Shown here one piece after another: positions 1-7,508 of a stretch of DNA of 19,584 nucleotides. Location: the NCBI GenBank assembly GCA_017517815.1, contig JAFWYA010000053.1:1-19584 (forward strand), in the 5' to 3' direction. Every line of letters starts with the position of its first letter. Position 1 is the stretch's first letter. The position numbers were made by a program, and so were the translations under genes. Source of the DNA: Clostridia bacterium. GTDB lineage: Bacteria; Bacillota_A; Clostridia; Christensenellales; Aristaeellaceae. A model generated the notes under the pieces. The model worked only from the letters and a program-made list of their open reading frames with translations, was not told where the DNA came from and did not search any database.

Positions 1-573
1 ATGATCGGCAAGTTCATCGACCAGATCATCCCCGGCGAACAGCTGCCTCAGACCCTCACCAGCTATTCTCCCTGCTTCCGCAAGGAAAAGGGCGCTCACG
101 GCATTGAGGAGCGCGGCGTGTACCGCATCCACCAGTTCGAAAAGCAGGAAATGATCGTGGTCTGCAAGCCCGAAGATTCCAAGATGTGGTACGACAAGCT
201 GTGGCAGAACACCGTGGATCTGTTCCGCTCCATGGATATCCCGGTCCGCACCCTTGAGTGCTGCTCCGGCGACCTGGCTGACCTGAAGGTCAAGTCCTGC
301 GACGTGGAAGCCTGGTCTCCCCGCCAGAAGAAGTATTTCGAAGTGGGCAGCTGCTCCAACCTGGGCGACGCTCAGGCCCGCCGCCTGCGCATCCGTGTCA
401 ATGACAACGGCAAGAAGTACCTGGCGCACACCCTCAACAACACCGTCGTGGCTCCGCCCCGCATGCTGATCGCGTTCCTCGAGAACAACCTGTGCGAGGA
501 CGGCTCCATCAAGATCCCCGAGGTCCTCAGACCCTACATGGGCGGCAAGGAAGTCCTGGTTCCCAAGCACTGA
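1..573 (+). CDS. serS: Seryl-tRNA synthetase, C-terminal part (5' end outside window)
   Basis: This is the C-terminal 190 residues of a class II aminoacyl-tRNA synthetase that charges tRNA-Ser in the cytoplasm. The frame is already open at base 1, so the ATG there is probably internal; a whole SerRS is about 420-430 residues. Motif 2 is visible at residues 26-49, with FRKEKG followed by RGVYRIHQFEKQEM. Motif 3 lies near residues 146-163 and includes the conserved Arg in APPRMLIAFLENN. A conserved serine-site segment, FEVGSCSNLGDAQARR, lies between them. The C-terminal end looks natural and is followed 32 bp later by a small membrane protein gene, probably in the same transcript. Identification is by family motifs and is secure; only the N-terminal tRNA-binding coiled coil is missing because of the window edge. 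Confidence 0.95.
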   Translation: MIGKFIDQIIPGEQLPQTLTSYSPCFRKEKGAHGIEERGVYRIHQFEKQEMIVVCKPEDSKMWYDKLWQNTVDLFRSMDIPVRTLECCSGDLADLKVKSCDVEAWSPRQKKYFEVGSCSNLGDAQARRLRIRVNDNGKKYLAHTLNNTVVAPPRMLIAFLENNLCEDGSIKIPEVLRPYMGGKEVLVPKH

Positions 574-605
574 TCGCTTGGAACAGGCTGAAAGGAGGCG
601 TTTGA

Positions 606-797
606 ATGAACTGGCAAAAGTCACTGTCAAGGCTGAGCATCCCCGGTCTTGTGCTGCTTGCGCTGGGAGCGGTCGTCTGCACGCAGGCGAATAAGCTACT
701 GAAGAGCGAACGTCTCATTTTGGCCGCACGCATTGCAGGCATCGTGCTGGCGCTGGCTGGCACGCTGATCCTGCTGGACTTTATTCCGGGACTGTAA
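606..797 (+). CDS. Small two-helix membrane protein of unknown function
   Basis: This 63-residue protein is not recognised as a member of a named family. It has a short basic N-terminus (NWQKSLSRL), a hydrophobic segment at about residues 12-28, a short polar basic stretch (NKLLKSERL), and a second hydrophobic segment at about residues 39-60. A hairpin in the cytoplasmic membrane with both ends on the same side is the likely topology. A good ribosome binding site (AAAGGAGG) sits 6-8 bases before the ATG, which supports real translation. It lies between serS and valS with short gaps (32 bp and 22 bp), so it is probably co-transcribed with two tRNA synthetase genes, but nothing in its sequence ties it to translation. 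The function is unknown. Confidence 0.7.
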   Translation: MNWQKSLSRLSIPGLVLLALGAVVCTQANKLLKSERLILAARIAGIVLALAGTLILLDFIPGL

Positions 798-819
798 GCA
801 AAATACGGAGGGATTCACC

Positions 820-3531
820 ATGGAATTCGAAATGGAGAAAGTATATAACCCACAAGCGATTGAAGATAAGCTGTACAAAATGTGGGAGGAGAGCGGCGCT
901 TTCATCGCTAAGCGCGAGGAAGGCAAAAAGCCCTTCACCATCGTAATGCCCCCGCCCAACATCACCGGTCAGCTGCACATGGGTCATGCCATGGACTGCA
1001 CCCTGCAGGATGCGCCTATCCGCTACCACCGCATGAAGGGCGACCCCACCCTGTGGCTGCCTGGCACCGACCATGCCGCCATCGCCACCGAGGTCAAGAT
1101 CGTGGAAGCTATGGCCAAGGAAGGACTCACCAAGGAGAGCCTCGGCCGTGAAAAGTTCCTCGAGCGCGCCTGGGAGTGGAAGAAGGAGTACGGCGGACGC
1201 ATCGTCAACCAGCAGCGCCGCATGGGTGTCAGCTGCGACTGGAGCCGCGAACGCTTCACCATGGACGAAGGCTGCTCCAAGGCCGTGCGCGAGAACTTCT
1301 GCAGCCTGTATGAAAAGGGGCTGATCTATCGCGGCAACCGTCTCATCAACTGGTGTCCTGACTGCCAGTCCGCCATTTCCGATGCGGAAGTGGAGCACAA
1401 GGAGATGGATGGCAACTTCTGGCATCTGCTCTATCCGGTGAAGGAAACCGGCGAGATGCTGGAGCTGGCCACCACCCGTCCCGAAACCATGCTGGGCGAT
1501 ACCGCCGTGGCCATCAACCCCAACGATGAGCGCTATGCCCATCTGCACGGCTGCCATGTGGTGCTGCCTCTGATCAACAAGGAAATCCCGATCGTCTGCG
1601 ACGAGCACGCTGATATGGAAAAGGGCACCGGCGTAGTGAAGATCACCCCTGCCCATGACCCCAACGACTACGAAGTGGGCCAGCGGCATGACCTGCCCCT
1701 TGTGCGCGTGTTCACCTACGACGGACATATGACCGGCGCGGCTGACAAGGCTGCTGCCGACGAACTGCTTGCCTCCGGCAAGACCAGCAAGAACGAGCCC
1801 GAGGTGCTGGACTGCGGCAAGTATGCCGGCATGACCACCGATGAGGCCCGCAAGGCCATCGTGGCTGACCTGACTGAGCTGGGCCTGCTGAAGGAAGTGG
1901 AGCCCATCAAGCATGAGGTGGGCGTGTGCTACCGCCACTCCAAGACTGTCATCGAGCCCATGGTATCCAAGCAGTGGTTCGTGGACATGAAGCCTCTGGC
2001 CAAGCCCGCCATCGAGGCCGTGACCAGCGGCAAAACCCAGTTTGTGCCGGAGCGTTTCTCCAAGCAGTACATGAATTGGATGGAAAACATCCGCGACTGG
2101 TGTATCAGCCGTCAGCTGTGGTGGGGCCATCGCATTCCCGTGTGGTACTGCGAGGACTGCGGCGAAATGATGGTGCTGCGTGAGGATCCCTCCTGCTGCT
2201 CCAAGTGCGGTTCCACCCACATCCATCAGGATGAGGACGTGCTGGATACCTGGTTCTCCTCTGCGTTGTGGCCCTTCTCTACCCTGGGCTGGCCGGAGAA
2301 CACCGAAGACCTGAAGTATTTCTATCCCACCGACGTGCTGGTGACCGGCTATGACATCATCACCTTCTGGGTGAGCCGTATGATCACCTGCGGCGTGGAA
2401 CAGATGGGCGAGACCCCCTTCAAGACTGTGCTGATCCACGGCCTGGTTCGCGACGAACAGGGTCGCAAGATGAGCAAGTCTCTGGGCAACGGCGTAGATC
2501 CGCTGGAGGTCATCAACAAGTACGGTGCCGATGCGCTGCGCTTCTCGCTGGCCATGGGCGTCAGCCCCGGCAACGACACCCGTTATTCCGACGAAAAGGT
2601 CGAAAGTGCCCGCAACTTTGCCAACAAGATCTGGAACGCTTCCCGCTTCGTGCTCATGAACACCGAAACCCGCGAAGCGATCGATCCTGCCAAGCTGCAG
2701 CTGCCCGACAAGTGGATCCTCAGCCGCCTGAACAAGGTGATCGCCGAAATCTCTTCTCACATGGAAGATGGTGACTTCGGTATTGCTGCCCAGAACATCT
2801 ACGACTTTGCATGGAATGAGTTCTGCGACTGGTATATCGAACTGAGCAAGGGCCGCCTGATGGGCGATGATCTGGAGCAGAAGAACAACGTGCGCGGCGT
2901 GCTGCTGTACGTGATCGAAAGCATCCTGAAACTGCTGCATCCCTTCATGCCCTACCTCACGGAGGAAGTGTACCAGCATCTGCCCCAGCATGAGGGCATG
3001 CTGATCACCGCCAAGTGGCCTGAAGTGAAGGCTGAATATGATTACGCTGTGGAAGAACGCCAGATGGAAGGCCTGATGGACGTCATCCGCGCTATCCGCA
3101 ACCTGCGTGCTGAAATGAACGTGCAGGCCGGCAAGCGTACTCACATCACCCTGATCCCCGAGGCTGGCTGGGAAGACACCCTTGCCATTGCTGAGCCCTA
3201 TCTGCAGCGCCTGGCCTACGCCAGCGACGCCAAGCTGGGCGGCAAGGACGCGCTGGCTGGTGAAAAGATCGTAAGCGCCGTCTGCGCCGCCGGCGAAATC
3301 CGCATCCCGCTGGGCGATCTGGTGGACATCGGCAAGGAAATTGCCCGTCTGGAGAAGGAAAAGAAGAACCTGGAGGGCGAAATCGCCCGTACCAACGGCA
3401 AGCTGAATAATGCCGGCTTCCTTTCCAAGGCTCCCGCCCATCTGGTGGAGCAGGAAAAGGCAAAGCTTGCAACCAATGAAAGCATGCTGGAATCCCTCAA
3501 TGCCCGCATTGCGGACCTGAAGGGCGAATAA
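820..3531 (+). CDS. valS: Valyl-tRNA synthetase
   Basis: This complete 903-residue class I synthetase charges tRNA-Val and edits mischarged threonine. The HIGH-type signature is PPPNITGQLHMGHA near residues 44-57, GTDHA follows at 82-86, and the KMSKS loop is at 550-554. Two cysteine pairs that look like zinc sites are C179/C182 and C444/C447 with C460/C463. The anticodon-binding domain begins after about residue 640. The last 65 or so residues (IGKEIARLEKEKKNLEGE onward) form the charged coiled coil typical of ValRS. Length matches the family (about 880-900). The start has GGAGG eight bases upstream; a second Met at residue 5 is possible. A GC-rich hairpin without a T-tract follows the stop codon. 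Confidence 0.97.
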   Translation: MEFEMEKVYNPQAIEDKLYKMWEESGAFIAKREEGKKPFTIVMPPPNITGQLHMGHAMDCTLQDAPIRYHRMKGDPTLWLPGTDHAAIATEVKIVEAMAKEGLTKESLGREKFLERAWEWKKEYGGRIVNQQRRMGVSCDWSRERFTMDEGCSKAVRENFCSLYEKGLIYRGNRLINWCPDCQSAISDAEVEHKEMDGNFWHLLYPVKETGEMLELATTRPETMLGDTAVAINPNDERYAHLHGCHVVLPLINKEIPIVCDEHADMEKGTGVVKITPAHDPNDYEVGQRHDLPLVRVFTYDGHMTGAADKAAADELLASGKTSKNEPEVLDCGKYAGMTTDEARKAIVADLTELGLLKEVEPIKHEVGVCYRHSKTVIEPMVSKQWFVDMKPLAKPAIEAVTSGKTQFVPERFSKQYMNWMENIRDWCISRQLWWGHRIPVWYCEDCGEMMVLREDPSCCSKCGSTHIHQDEDVLDTWFSSALWPFSTLGWPENTEDLKYFYPTDVLVTGYDIITFWVSRMITCGVEQMGETPFKTVLIHGLVRDEQGRKMSKSLGNGVDPLEVINKYGADALRFSLAMGVSPGNDTRYSDEKVESARNFANKIWNASRFVLMNTETREAIDPAKLQLPDKWILSRLNKVIAEISSHMEDGDFGIAAQNIYDFAWNEFCDWYIELSKGRLMGDDLEQKNNVRGVLLYVIESILKLLHPFMPYLTEEVYQHLPQHEGMLITAKWPEVKAEYDYAVEERQMEGLMDVIRAIRNLRAEMNVQAGKRTHITLIPEAGWEDTLAIAEPYLQRLAYASDAKLGGKDALAGEKIVSAVCAAGEIRIPLGDLVDIGKEIARLEKEKKNLEGEIARTNGKLNNAGFLSKAPAHLVEQEKAKLATNESMLESLNARIADLKGE

Positions 3532-3540
3532 ACAAACTGC

Positions 3541-3571
3541 GCCACTGCGGCTCCTTCGGGGCCGCAGTGGC
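3541..3571 (+). other. GC-rich hairpin downstream of valS
   Basis: An 11-bp perfect stem (GCCACTGCGGC with GCCGCAGTGGC) encloses a 9-base loop containing TTCG. It lies 10 bases after the valS stop and 27 bases before the next start codon. There is no T-run after it, so it is not a standard intrinsic terminator. It may be a 3' mRNA-protecting or processing structure, or a Rho-type or weak terminator between valS and the downstream run. Confidence 0.5.
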
Positions 3572-3597
3572 TGTACTGCTGAAATGGAGATGAACGT

Positions 3598-4230
3598 ATG
3601 CAGGTGCTGATTGGCACGACCAACCCGGCCAAGCTCAGGCTGTTTGAGCAGGTGCTGGAGGGCTGGCCCATCACCTTTGTAACGCTGCGTGATTTGAACA
3701 TCACCGCAGAGCCGGAGGAGATGGGGCGCAATCCCGCCGAAAATGCGGCGGTCAAGGCTGCCTTCTATGGTCAGTTTGCTGATTATGTCATCTGCAACGA
3801 CTCCGGGCTGTATTTCGATAACCTGGAACTGGATGATCCTCGTCAGCCGGGCCTGCATATCCGCACCCCACAGGGAGCACGGCTGGATGATGAGCAGATG
3901 ATCGATTATTACAGCCAGCTGGTGCACAGCCTCGGCGGCAAGGTGCTGGCCTATTATCTGGACGGCTTTGCCGTCAAAACGCCGCAGGGCGTCAAAACGT
4001 TTATGAAATCCCGCGAGGATGCACGGCAGGCGGCTTTCTGGATGCTGGATCAGCCGGTGTCCGCCCGCAGACCGGGCTGGCCGCTGGATTCCCTGTCCAA
4101 AGAACTGGACGACACATCCTTTCTGGATGAAGGCGTGGAGCTGAAACCCTCCACAACAGGCCAAACGAAAAAGGCATGGGTGCGTTTTCTGGTAAGCGCG
4201 CTTGGACTTGATACAGCGGAGGAAGCATGA
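3598..4230 (+). CDS. Divergent RdgB/HAM1-like non-canonical purine NTP pyrophosphatase
   Basis: This 210-residue protein resembles the ITPase family, which hydrolyses dITP/XTP to monophosphates and keeps deaminated purines out of nucleic acids. Visible family marks are the N-terminal GTTNPAKLRLFE (K12), the acidic PEEMGRNPAENAAVKA segment (about residues 39-54), and the catalytic-type NDSGL at 67-71. The C-terminal half is unusual. The usual FGYDP and SHR motifs are not seen; at the matching place there is RRPGWPLDSLSKELDD. I therefore call it a divergent member with uncertain substrate. The start has GGAGA about nine bases upstream. Its TGA stop overlaps the rsmH ATG (ATGA), so the two are probably translationally coupled. 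Confidence 0.75.
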   Translation: MQVLIGTTNPAKLRLFEQVLEGWPITFVTLRDLNITAEPEEMGRNPAENAAVKAAFYGQFADYVICNDSGLYFDNLELDDPRQPGLHIRTPQGARLDDEQMIDYYSQLVHSLGGKVLAYYLDGFAVKTPQGVKTFMKSREDARQAAFWMLDQPVSARRPGWPLDSLSKELDDTSFLDEGVELKPSTTGQTKKAWVRFLVSALGLDTAEEA

Positions 4231-5180
4231 GCAACGATTTTCACCATATTCCCGTCCTGTTTGACGAAGTGATGGAATGGATGAATCCGCAGCCTGACGG
4301 CGTTTATGCCGACGGCACGCTGGGCGGCGGCGGACACAGTGAAGGCATTCTGCGCTTAAGCGGCGGCACGGCAAAGCTGTATGGCATCGACCGCGATCTG
4401 GAAGCCATTGCTGCTGCCTCTGAACGGCTGAAGGGGTTCAGCGGTTTTCAGGCCATCCATGGCAATTTCCACTACGCGAAGGAACTGCTCGCCGCAGCCG
4501 GTGCGCCTGCCCTCACCGGCGCGCTGCTGGACCTGGGCGTCAGCAGTCATCAGCTGGACGTGGGAGGACGCGGCTTCAGCTATCATGAGGATGCGCCGCT
4601 GGATATGCGCATGGATAAATCGCAGGGCATCACGGCTGCAGAATATCTGGCGAATATCGATCAGAATGAATTCCGCCGCATTCTTACTGACTATGGTGAA
4701 GAAAAATGGGCTGCCCGCATTGCACAGGTATTTGTGGAAAAGCGTGCGCAAAAGCCCATTCTGACCACCGGCGATTTGGTGGCGGTGGTGGATGCAGCCA
4801 TACCCAAGGCCGTGCGCCGCAAGGATGACGGTCACCCCGCCCGCCGTACTTTCCAGGCGGTGCGCATAGCCGTCAATGATGAGCTGGCGCCGCTGGAACA
4901 GGCGCTGTGCGACTTTGTCGACCTGCTTGCCCCGGGCGGCAGGCTGCTGGTGATCACCTTCCATTCGCTGGAGGATCGCATCACCAAAAACACATTCCGC
5001 AGGCTGCAGAATCCCTGCACATGTCCGCCCAAAATGCCGGTATGCGTATGTGGCAAAAAGCCGTTGGGCAAGGCGCTGGCAGGCGGCGCGGTGAAGCCAT
5101 CCAAAAACGAAACGACCGATAATGCCCGCGCACGCAGCGCCAAGCTACGCGTGTTTGAAAAGAAGCAGGAGGCGGAATAA
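4227..5180 (+). CDS. rsmH: 16S rRNA (cytosine1402-N4)-methyltransferase RsmH
   Basis: This 317-residue SAM-dependent enzyme (also called MraW) N4-methylates C1402 in the decoding centre of 16S rRNA. Family marks are HIPVLFDEV near the N-terminus, the SAM-binding loop DGTLGGGGHS at residues 29-38, LLDLGVSSHQLD, RTFQAVRIAVNDEL and FHSLEDRITK. A cysteine-rich stretch (PCTCPPKMPVCVCGKK) near the C-terminus is also normal for the family. Length is typical (about 310). It overlaps the upstream pyrophosphatase gene by 4 bases, and its TAA shares one base with the rsmI ATG. Unusually, it is not followed by ftsL or a penicillin-binding protein gene as in the standard dcw cluster. Confidence 0.96.
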   Translation: MSNDFHHIPVLFDEVMEWMNPQPDGVYADGTLGGGGHSEGILRLSGGTAKLYGIDRDLEAIAAASERLKGFSGFQAIHGNFHYAKELLAAAGAPALTGALLDLGVSSHQLDVGGRGFSYHEDAPLDMRMDKSQGITAAEYLANIDQNEFRRILTDYGEEKWAARIAQVFVEKRAQKPILTTGDLVAVVDAAIPKAVRRKDDGHPARRTFQAVRIAVNDELAPLEQALCDFVDLLAPGGRLLVITFHSLEDRITKNTFRRLQNPCTCPPKMPVCVCGKKPLGKALAGGAVKPSKNETTDNARARSAKLRVFEKKQEAE

Positions 5181-6034
5181 TGCCCACTTTGTACGTTGTG
5201 GCCACACCCATCGGCAATCTGGGCGATATGACGCCCCGTGCGATTGAAACGCTGAAAACTGTTTCGCTGATTGCGGCTGAAGACACCCGCGTAACCCAGA
5301 AGCTGCTGAATGCTTTTGAGATTCACACGCCGCTCACCAGCTGCCATGAGCACAACGAGCGCAGCAAGGCCGTGCAGATTGTGGAACGCATGCTGGCGGA
5401 GGGAATCGACGTTGCCGTTACCACGGATGCGGGTACGCCCTGCATCAGCGATCCGGGCAGCATACTGACGGCCGAAGCTGTCAAGGCAGGCATCGAGGTG
5501 CTGGCCATCCCCGGCCCTACGGCTATGGCGTCCGCCCTCAGTGTAAGCGGATTTGATATGACGGAGTTTACCTTCTATGGCTTCCTGCCCCGGCAGAAGA
5601 ACGAACTGAAGGAAAAATTGCTGGATATGGCTCGCCATTCCAAACTGGCGGTTGTGCACGAATCGCCCCATCGCGTGGCGGATCTGCTGCAGGCGGTGAA
5701 AGCGGTACTGCCGGGCACGCTGGTTTCTGCCAGCTGTGATCTGACCAAAAAATACGAAAAAACCGTACGCGGCACAGTGACGGAAGTGCTGGCTGACATC
5801 GAAAATAATCCCAAGGCGGAAAAGGGCGAATACTGCATCGTGTTCAAATGGAATGAGGCGGATATTCCTCAGCCGGAAGCAGCCAAAAGTGAGCTTTCGC
5901 TGGAAGCGCAGTTGTTTGACGGCCTTGTGCGCGGGTTGAGCCTGCGCGATGCCGCCGACGAGCTGATCGCCCGGGGTGAACGTAAAAATGCTGTTAAGGC
6001 CGCCAGCCTGAATGTAAAAAACATGATGGAATAA
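5180..6034 (+). CDS. rsmI: 16S rRNA (cytidine1402-2'-O)-methyltransferase RsmI
   Basis: This 284-residue tetrapyrrole-methylase-fold enzyme adds the 2'-O-methyl group to C1402 of 16S rRNA, the same nucleotide that RsmH methylates on N4. Marks are YVVATPIGNLGDMTPRA at the N-terminus, AAEDTRVTQKLL, TDAGTPCISDPGS, and IPGPTAMASALSVSGF. Length agrees with the family (about 280-290). The start codon shares a base with the rsmH stop, and AGGAGG lies just upstream inside rsmH, so translation is probably coupled. An intrinsic terminator begins one base after its stop codon, so it ends the transcript. Confidence 0.96.
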   Translation: MPTLYVVATPIGNLGDMTPRAIETLKTVSLIAAEDTRVTQKLLNAFEIHTPLTSCHEHNERSKAVQIVERMLAEGIDVAVTTDAGTPCISDPGSILTAEAVKAGIEVLAIPGPTAMASALSVSGFDMTEFTFYGFLPRQKNELKEKLLDMARHSKLAVVHESPHRVADLLQAVKAVLPGTLVSASCDLTKKYEKTVRGTVTEVLADIENNPKAEKGEYCIVFKWNEADIPQPEAAKSELSLEAQLFDGLVRGLSLRDAADELIARGERKNAVKAASLNVKNMME

Positions 6035-6073
6035 AAGAAGAAGCGCTGTTTGAACAGCGCTTCTTCTTTTTTT
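6035..6073. terminator. Bidirectional intrinsic terminator between rsmI and the CHR genes
   Basis: A 16-bp perfect inverted repeat (6035-6050 with 6053-6068, read on the + strand as AAGAAGAAGCGCTGTT and its complement) is followed by seven T residues at 6067-6073. On the minus strand the A-run at 6033-6036 gives a short T-tract. The hairpin therefore can end both the rsmI transcript and the convergent CHR transporter transcript, whose last gene stops at 6072. Confidence 0.9.
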
Positions 6074-6632
6074 ACAGCCCAAAGAGCAAACGGATGATAC
6101 CGCCCACAACACCGCCGCCGACAATAAGACATACGGTACTCAGTTTTGTTTTTCGGGCCAGAATAAAACAAACGATAAATATCGCCACAGATAACCAGTC
6201 CACGGCAGCCAACTCCAGCGCACCACCGAGCAGCAGTGCGTTGCGCATGATGGTCAAACCGCCCACGAAGATCGTGGCAACAATAACCGGTCGCAGGCCG
6301 TTCATTACGCCCTGCACAAGCGTAAGCTTACGGTAACGCTGGTACAGCAGGCCCAGCGCAAGGGCGATGGCGCAGCCTGGCAGGATGGCAGCAATCGTGG
6401 CGATGACGGCACCGGGCAATCCGGCCAGCTGCATGCCCACAAAAGTGGCTGCATTCACAGCGATGGGGCCGGGGGTGGATTCGGCAATGGCGATCAGGTC
6501 GTTGAAGGTACTGGCGGTCAGCCATCCTTTCTGGCTGACCACCTGCTGAGAGATCAGCGTGATGGATACCATGCCGCCGCCGAAGCTGAAAAGCCCTACC
6601 TTCAGAAAACTGAAAAACAACTCAGCCAGCAT
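6072..6632 (-). CDS. CHR-family chromate transporter, half-size subunit (second gene)
   Basis: This 186-residue hydrophobic protein is one half-size member of the chromate ion transporter (CHR/ChrA) family. It has about six predicted membrane segments. Family marks are the N-terminal LKVGLFSFGGG and IAIAESTPGPIAVNAATFVG. In the family, half-size proteins are encoded as adjacent pairs and are thought to work together; real substrates are often untested. It overlaps the upstream half-gene by 11 bases and ends inside the terminator shared with rsmI. A role in chromate resistance is only inferred. Confidence 0.88.
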   Translation of the reverse strand: MLAELFFSFLKVGLFSFGGGMVSITLISQQVVSQKGWLTASTFNDLIAIAESTPGPIAVNAATFVGMQLAGLPGAVIATIAAILPGCAIALALGLLYQRYRKLTLVQGVMNGLRPVIVATIFVGGLTIMRNALLLGGALELAAVDWLSVAIFIVCFILARKTKLSTVCLIVGGGVVGGIIRLLFGL

Positions 6633-7185
6633 GACGCTTCACCTCCCACAGGGCTGTTGCAGCGCCGAAAACGGCACCAAACAGCAAAATCCAGGTGACG
6701 CTCAAGCCGGAAAGTCCCAGCGCCAGACCGGCTGCAAACATCAGCCAGGAAGAAGCCTTTTTGCGTTCGCAGATGGGTTTGAGCATGGACAGCGCCGCTG
6801 CAAAAATGACAGCTGCCACAGCAGGCTGCATGCTGCGCAGAAACGCATCCACGATGGGAGAGGTGCGGAAGGCGTCGTAACACATGGAAATGATGCTGAT
6901 CCACACAAACGGAGGAATAACCGTGCCGGCTACCGCGCAAAGCGTGCCCTTGACGCCGGCTACCCGGTAACCGGTCTGGGCGGCAACGTTCATGGCAACG
7001 GCCCCGGGGGAAGACTGGGCCATGGCGACAACGTCCAGCATGTCTTCTTCACTCAGCCAGCCAAGTTCTTCCACAACCTTTTTACGGATCAGAGGAATAA
7101 TGACAAAACCGCCTCCAAAAGTGAAGGCGCTGATGTAAAGCATGGACCAGAACAGCGTTGCGCAGGGCGAGGTTTTTTTCTGCAT
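6622..7185 (-). CDS. CHR-family chromate transporter, half-size subunit (first gene)
   Basis: This 187-residue membrane protein is the partner of the half-size CHR protein encoded just downstream. It shares the same layout: MLYISAFTFGGGFVIIPLI near the N-terminus and VAMAQSSPGAVAMNVAAQTG after it, then about five more hydrophobic segments. An in-frame start farther upstream exists (ATG at 7323), but the ATG at 7185 is preceded at five bases by AAAGGAG and begins the family homology, so I chose it. The pair is divergent from the aromatic operon promoter; no clear promoter of its own was found in 7186-7281. Confidence 0.87.
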   Translation of the reverse strand: MQKKTSPCATLFWSMLYISAFTFGGGFVIIPLIRKKVVEELGWLSEEDMLDVVAMAQSSPGAVAMNVAAQTGYRVAGVKGTLCAVAGTVIPPFVWISIISMCYDAFRTSPIVDAFLRSMQPAVAAVIFAAALSMLKPICERKKASSWLMFAAGLALGLSGLSVTWILLFGAVFGAATALWEVKRHAG

Positions 7186-7281
7186 AAGGGCTCCTTTCAG
7201 CGTGTTTATGAGCACTTTGACTGAATTCGCGTCGATGGTCTCATTTCCTGCTTTTTTGCTGTACTTTTGCCATGTATTGCG

Positions 7282-7310
7282 TTGACAACCACAAGGGATG
7301 GTGCTATGAT
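7282..7310 (+). promoter_or_regulatory. Sigma-A-type promoter of the aromatic operon
   Basis: A perfect -35 box TTGACA (7282-7287) and a -10 box TATGAT (7305-7310) are separated by 17 bases. Transcription should start near 7317, giving a leader of about 190 bases before the aroF start codon. The strength of the promoter fits control by downstream attenuation rather than by initiation. Confidence 0.85.
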
Positions 7311-7345
7311 CGCAGACAAGCACAAAGCAAAGGAGGTTAGTCCGG

Positions 7346-7429
7346 ATGAAACAGCATATGACTTCGGCTTACTTCTTTTACTTTAGCTTTACGTTTGTGC
7401 GTAAGGCTCTTTTGCGTTGTGCTGTGTGA
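7346..7429 (+). CDS. Phe/Tyr-rich leader peptide of the aromatic operon
   Basis: This 27-codon ORF lies between the operon promoter and the leader terminator. Residues 9-17 read YFFYFSFTF: seven of nine codons are Phe (five) or Tyr (two), at 7370-7396. A strong ribosome binding site (AAAGGAGGT, 7329-7337) sits nine bases before the ATG, and the ORF ends with TGA at 7427-7429, 20 bases before the terminator hairpin begins. The layout is that of a ribosome-mediated attenuator: a ribosome stalled at uncharged Phe or Tyr codons would change leader folding and let RNA polymerase continue. The E. coli pheA leader is the classic parallel. The presence of both Phe and Tyr codons suits an operon with both pheA and tyrA. 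Confidence 0.88.
   Translation: MKQHMTSAYFFYFSFTFVRKALLRCAV
7385..7408 (+). promoter_or_regulatory. Candidate attenuator 1:2 (pause) hairpin
   Basis: The end of the aromatic codon run and the codons just after it form a 9-bp stem (AGCTTTACG with CGTAAGGCT, one G-U pair) around a 6-base loop. A ribosome stalled on the Phe/Tyr codons would cover its 5' arm and free the 3' part of the leader. A second, smaller stem (GTTTGC 7437-7442 with GCAAAC 7448-7453) overlaps the foot of the terminator. A possible antiterminator pairs 7411-7419 with 7445-7452, with bulges; this last pairing is weak and inferred. Confidence 0.5.
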
Positions 7430-7449
7430 GTAAGCTGTTTGCAGCAAGC

Positions 7450-7483
7450 AAACCCTCGCGGCCCAATGCCGCGGGGGTTTTTT
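7450..7483 (+). terminator. Leader (attenuator) intrinsic terminator before aroF
   Basis: A 13-bp stem (7450-7462 with 7468-7480, one G-U pair, GC-rich core CGCGGC/GCCGCG) has a 5-base loop CCAAT and ends in six T residues (7478-7483). It lies after the leader peptide and 25 bases before the aroF start codon. A strong terminator inside a promoter-proximal leader, before the structural genes, is the defining element of transcription attenuation. Confidence 0.92.
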
Positions 7484-7508
7484 CTTGAGTATCGAAGGAG
7501 GCAGCACC

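Noticed and set aside
781..4374. A 1197-codon open frame on the minus strand
   Set aside because: It lies antisense to valS and its downstream neighbours, shows no family motif, and is a by-product of high-GC codon use in the real genes.
7186..7323. Longer N-terminus for the first CHR transporter gene, starting at 7323
   Set aside because: The extra 46 residues are not membrane-like, overlap the aromatic operon promoter, and the ATG at 7185 has a strong RBS and starts the family homology.
7317..7508. T-box riboswitch in the aroF leader
   Set aside because: The leader is short, has no T-box consensus (AGGGTGGNACCGCG) and no specifier-loop arrangement; the Phe/Tyr-rich leader ORF explains it better.
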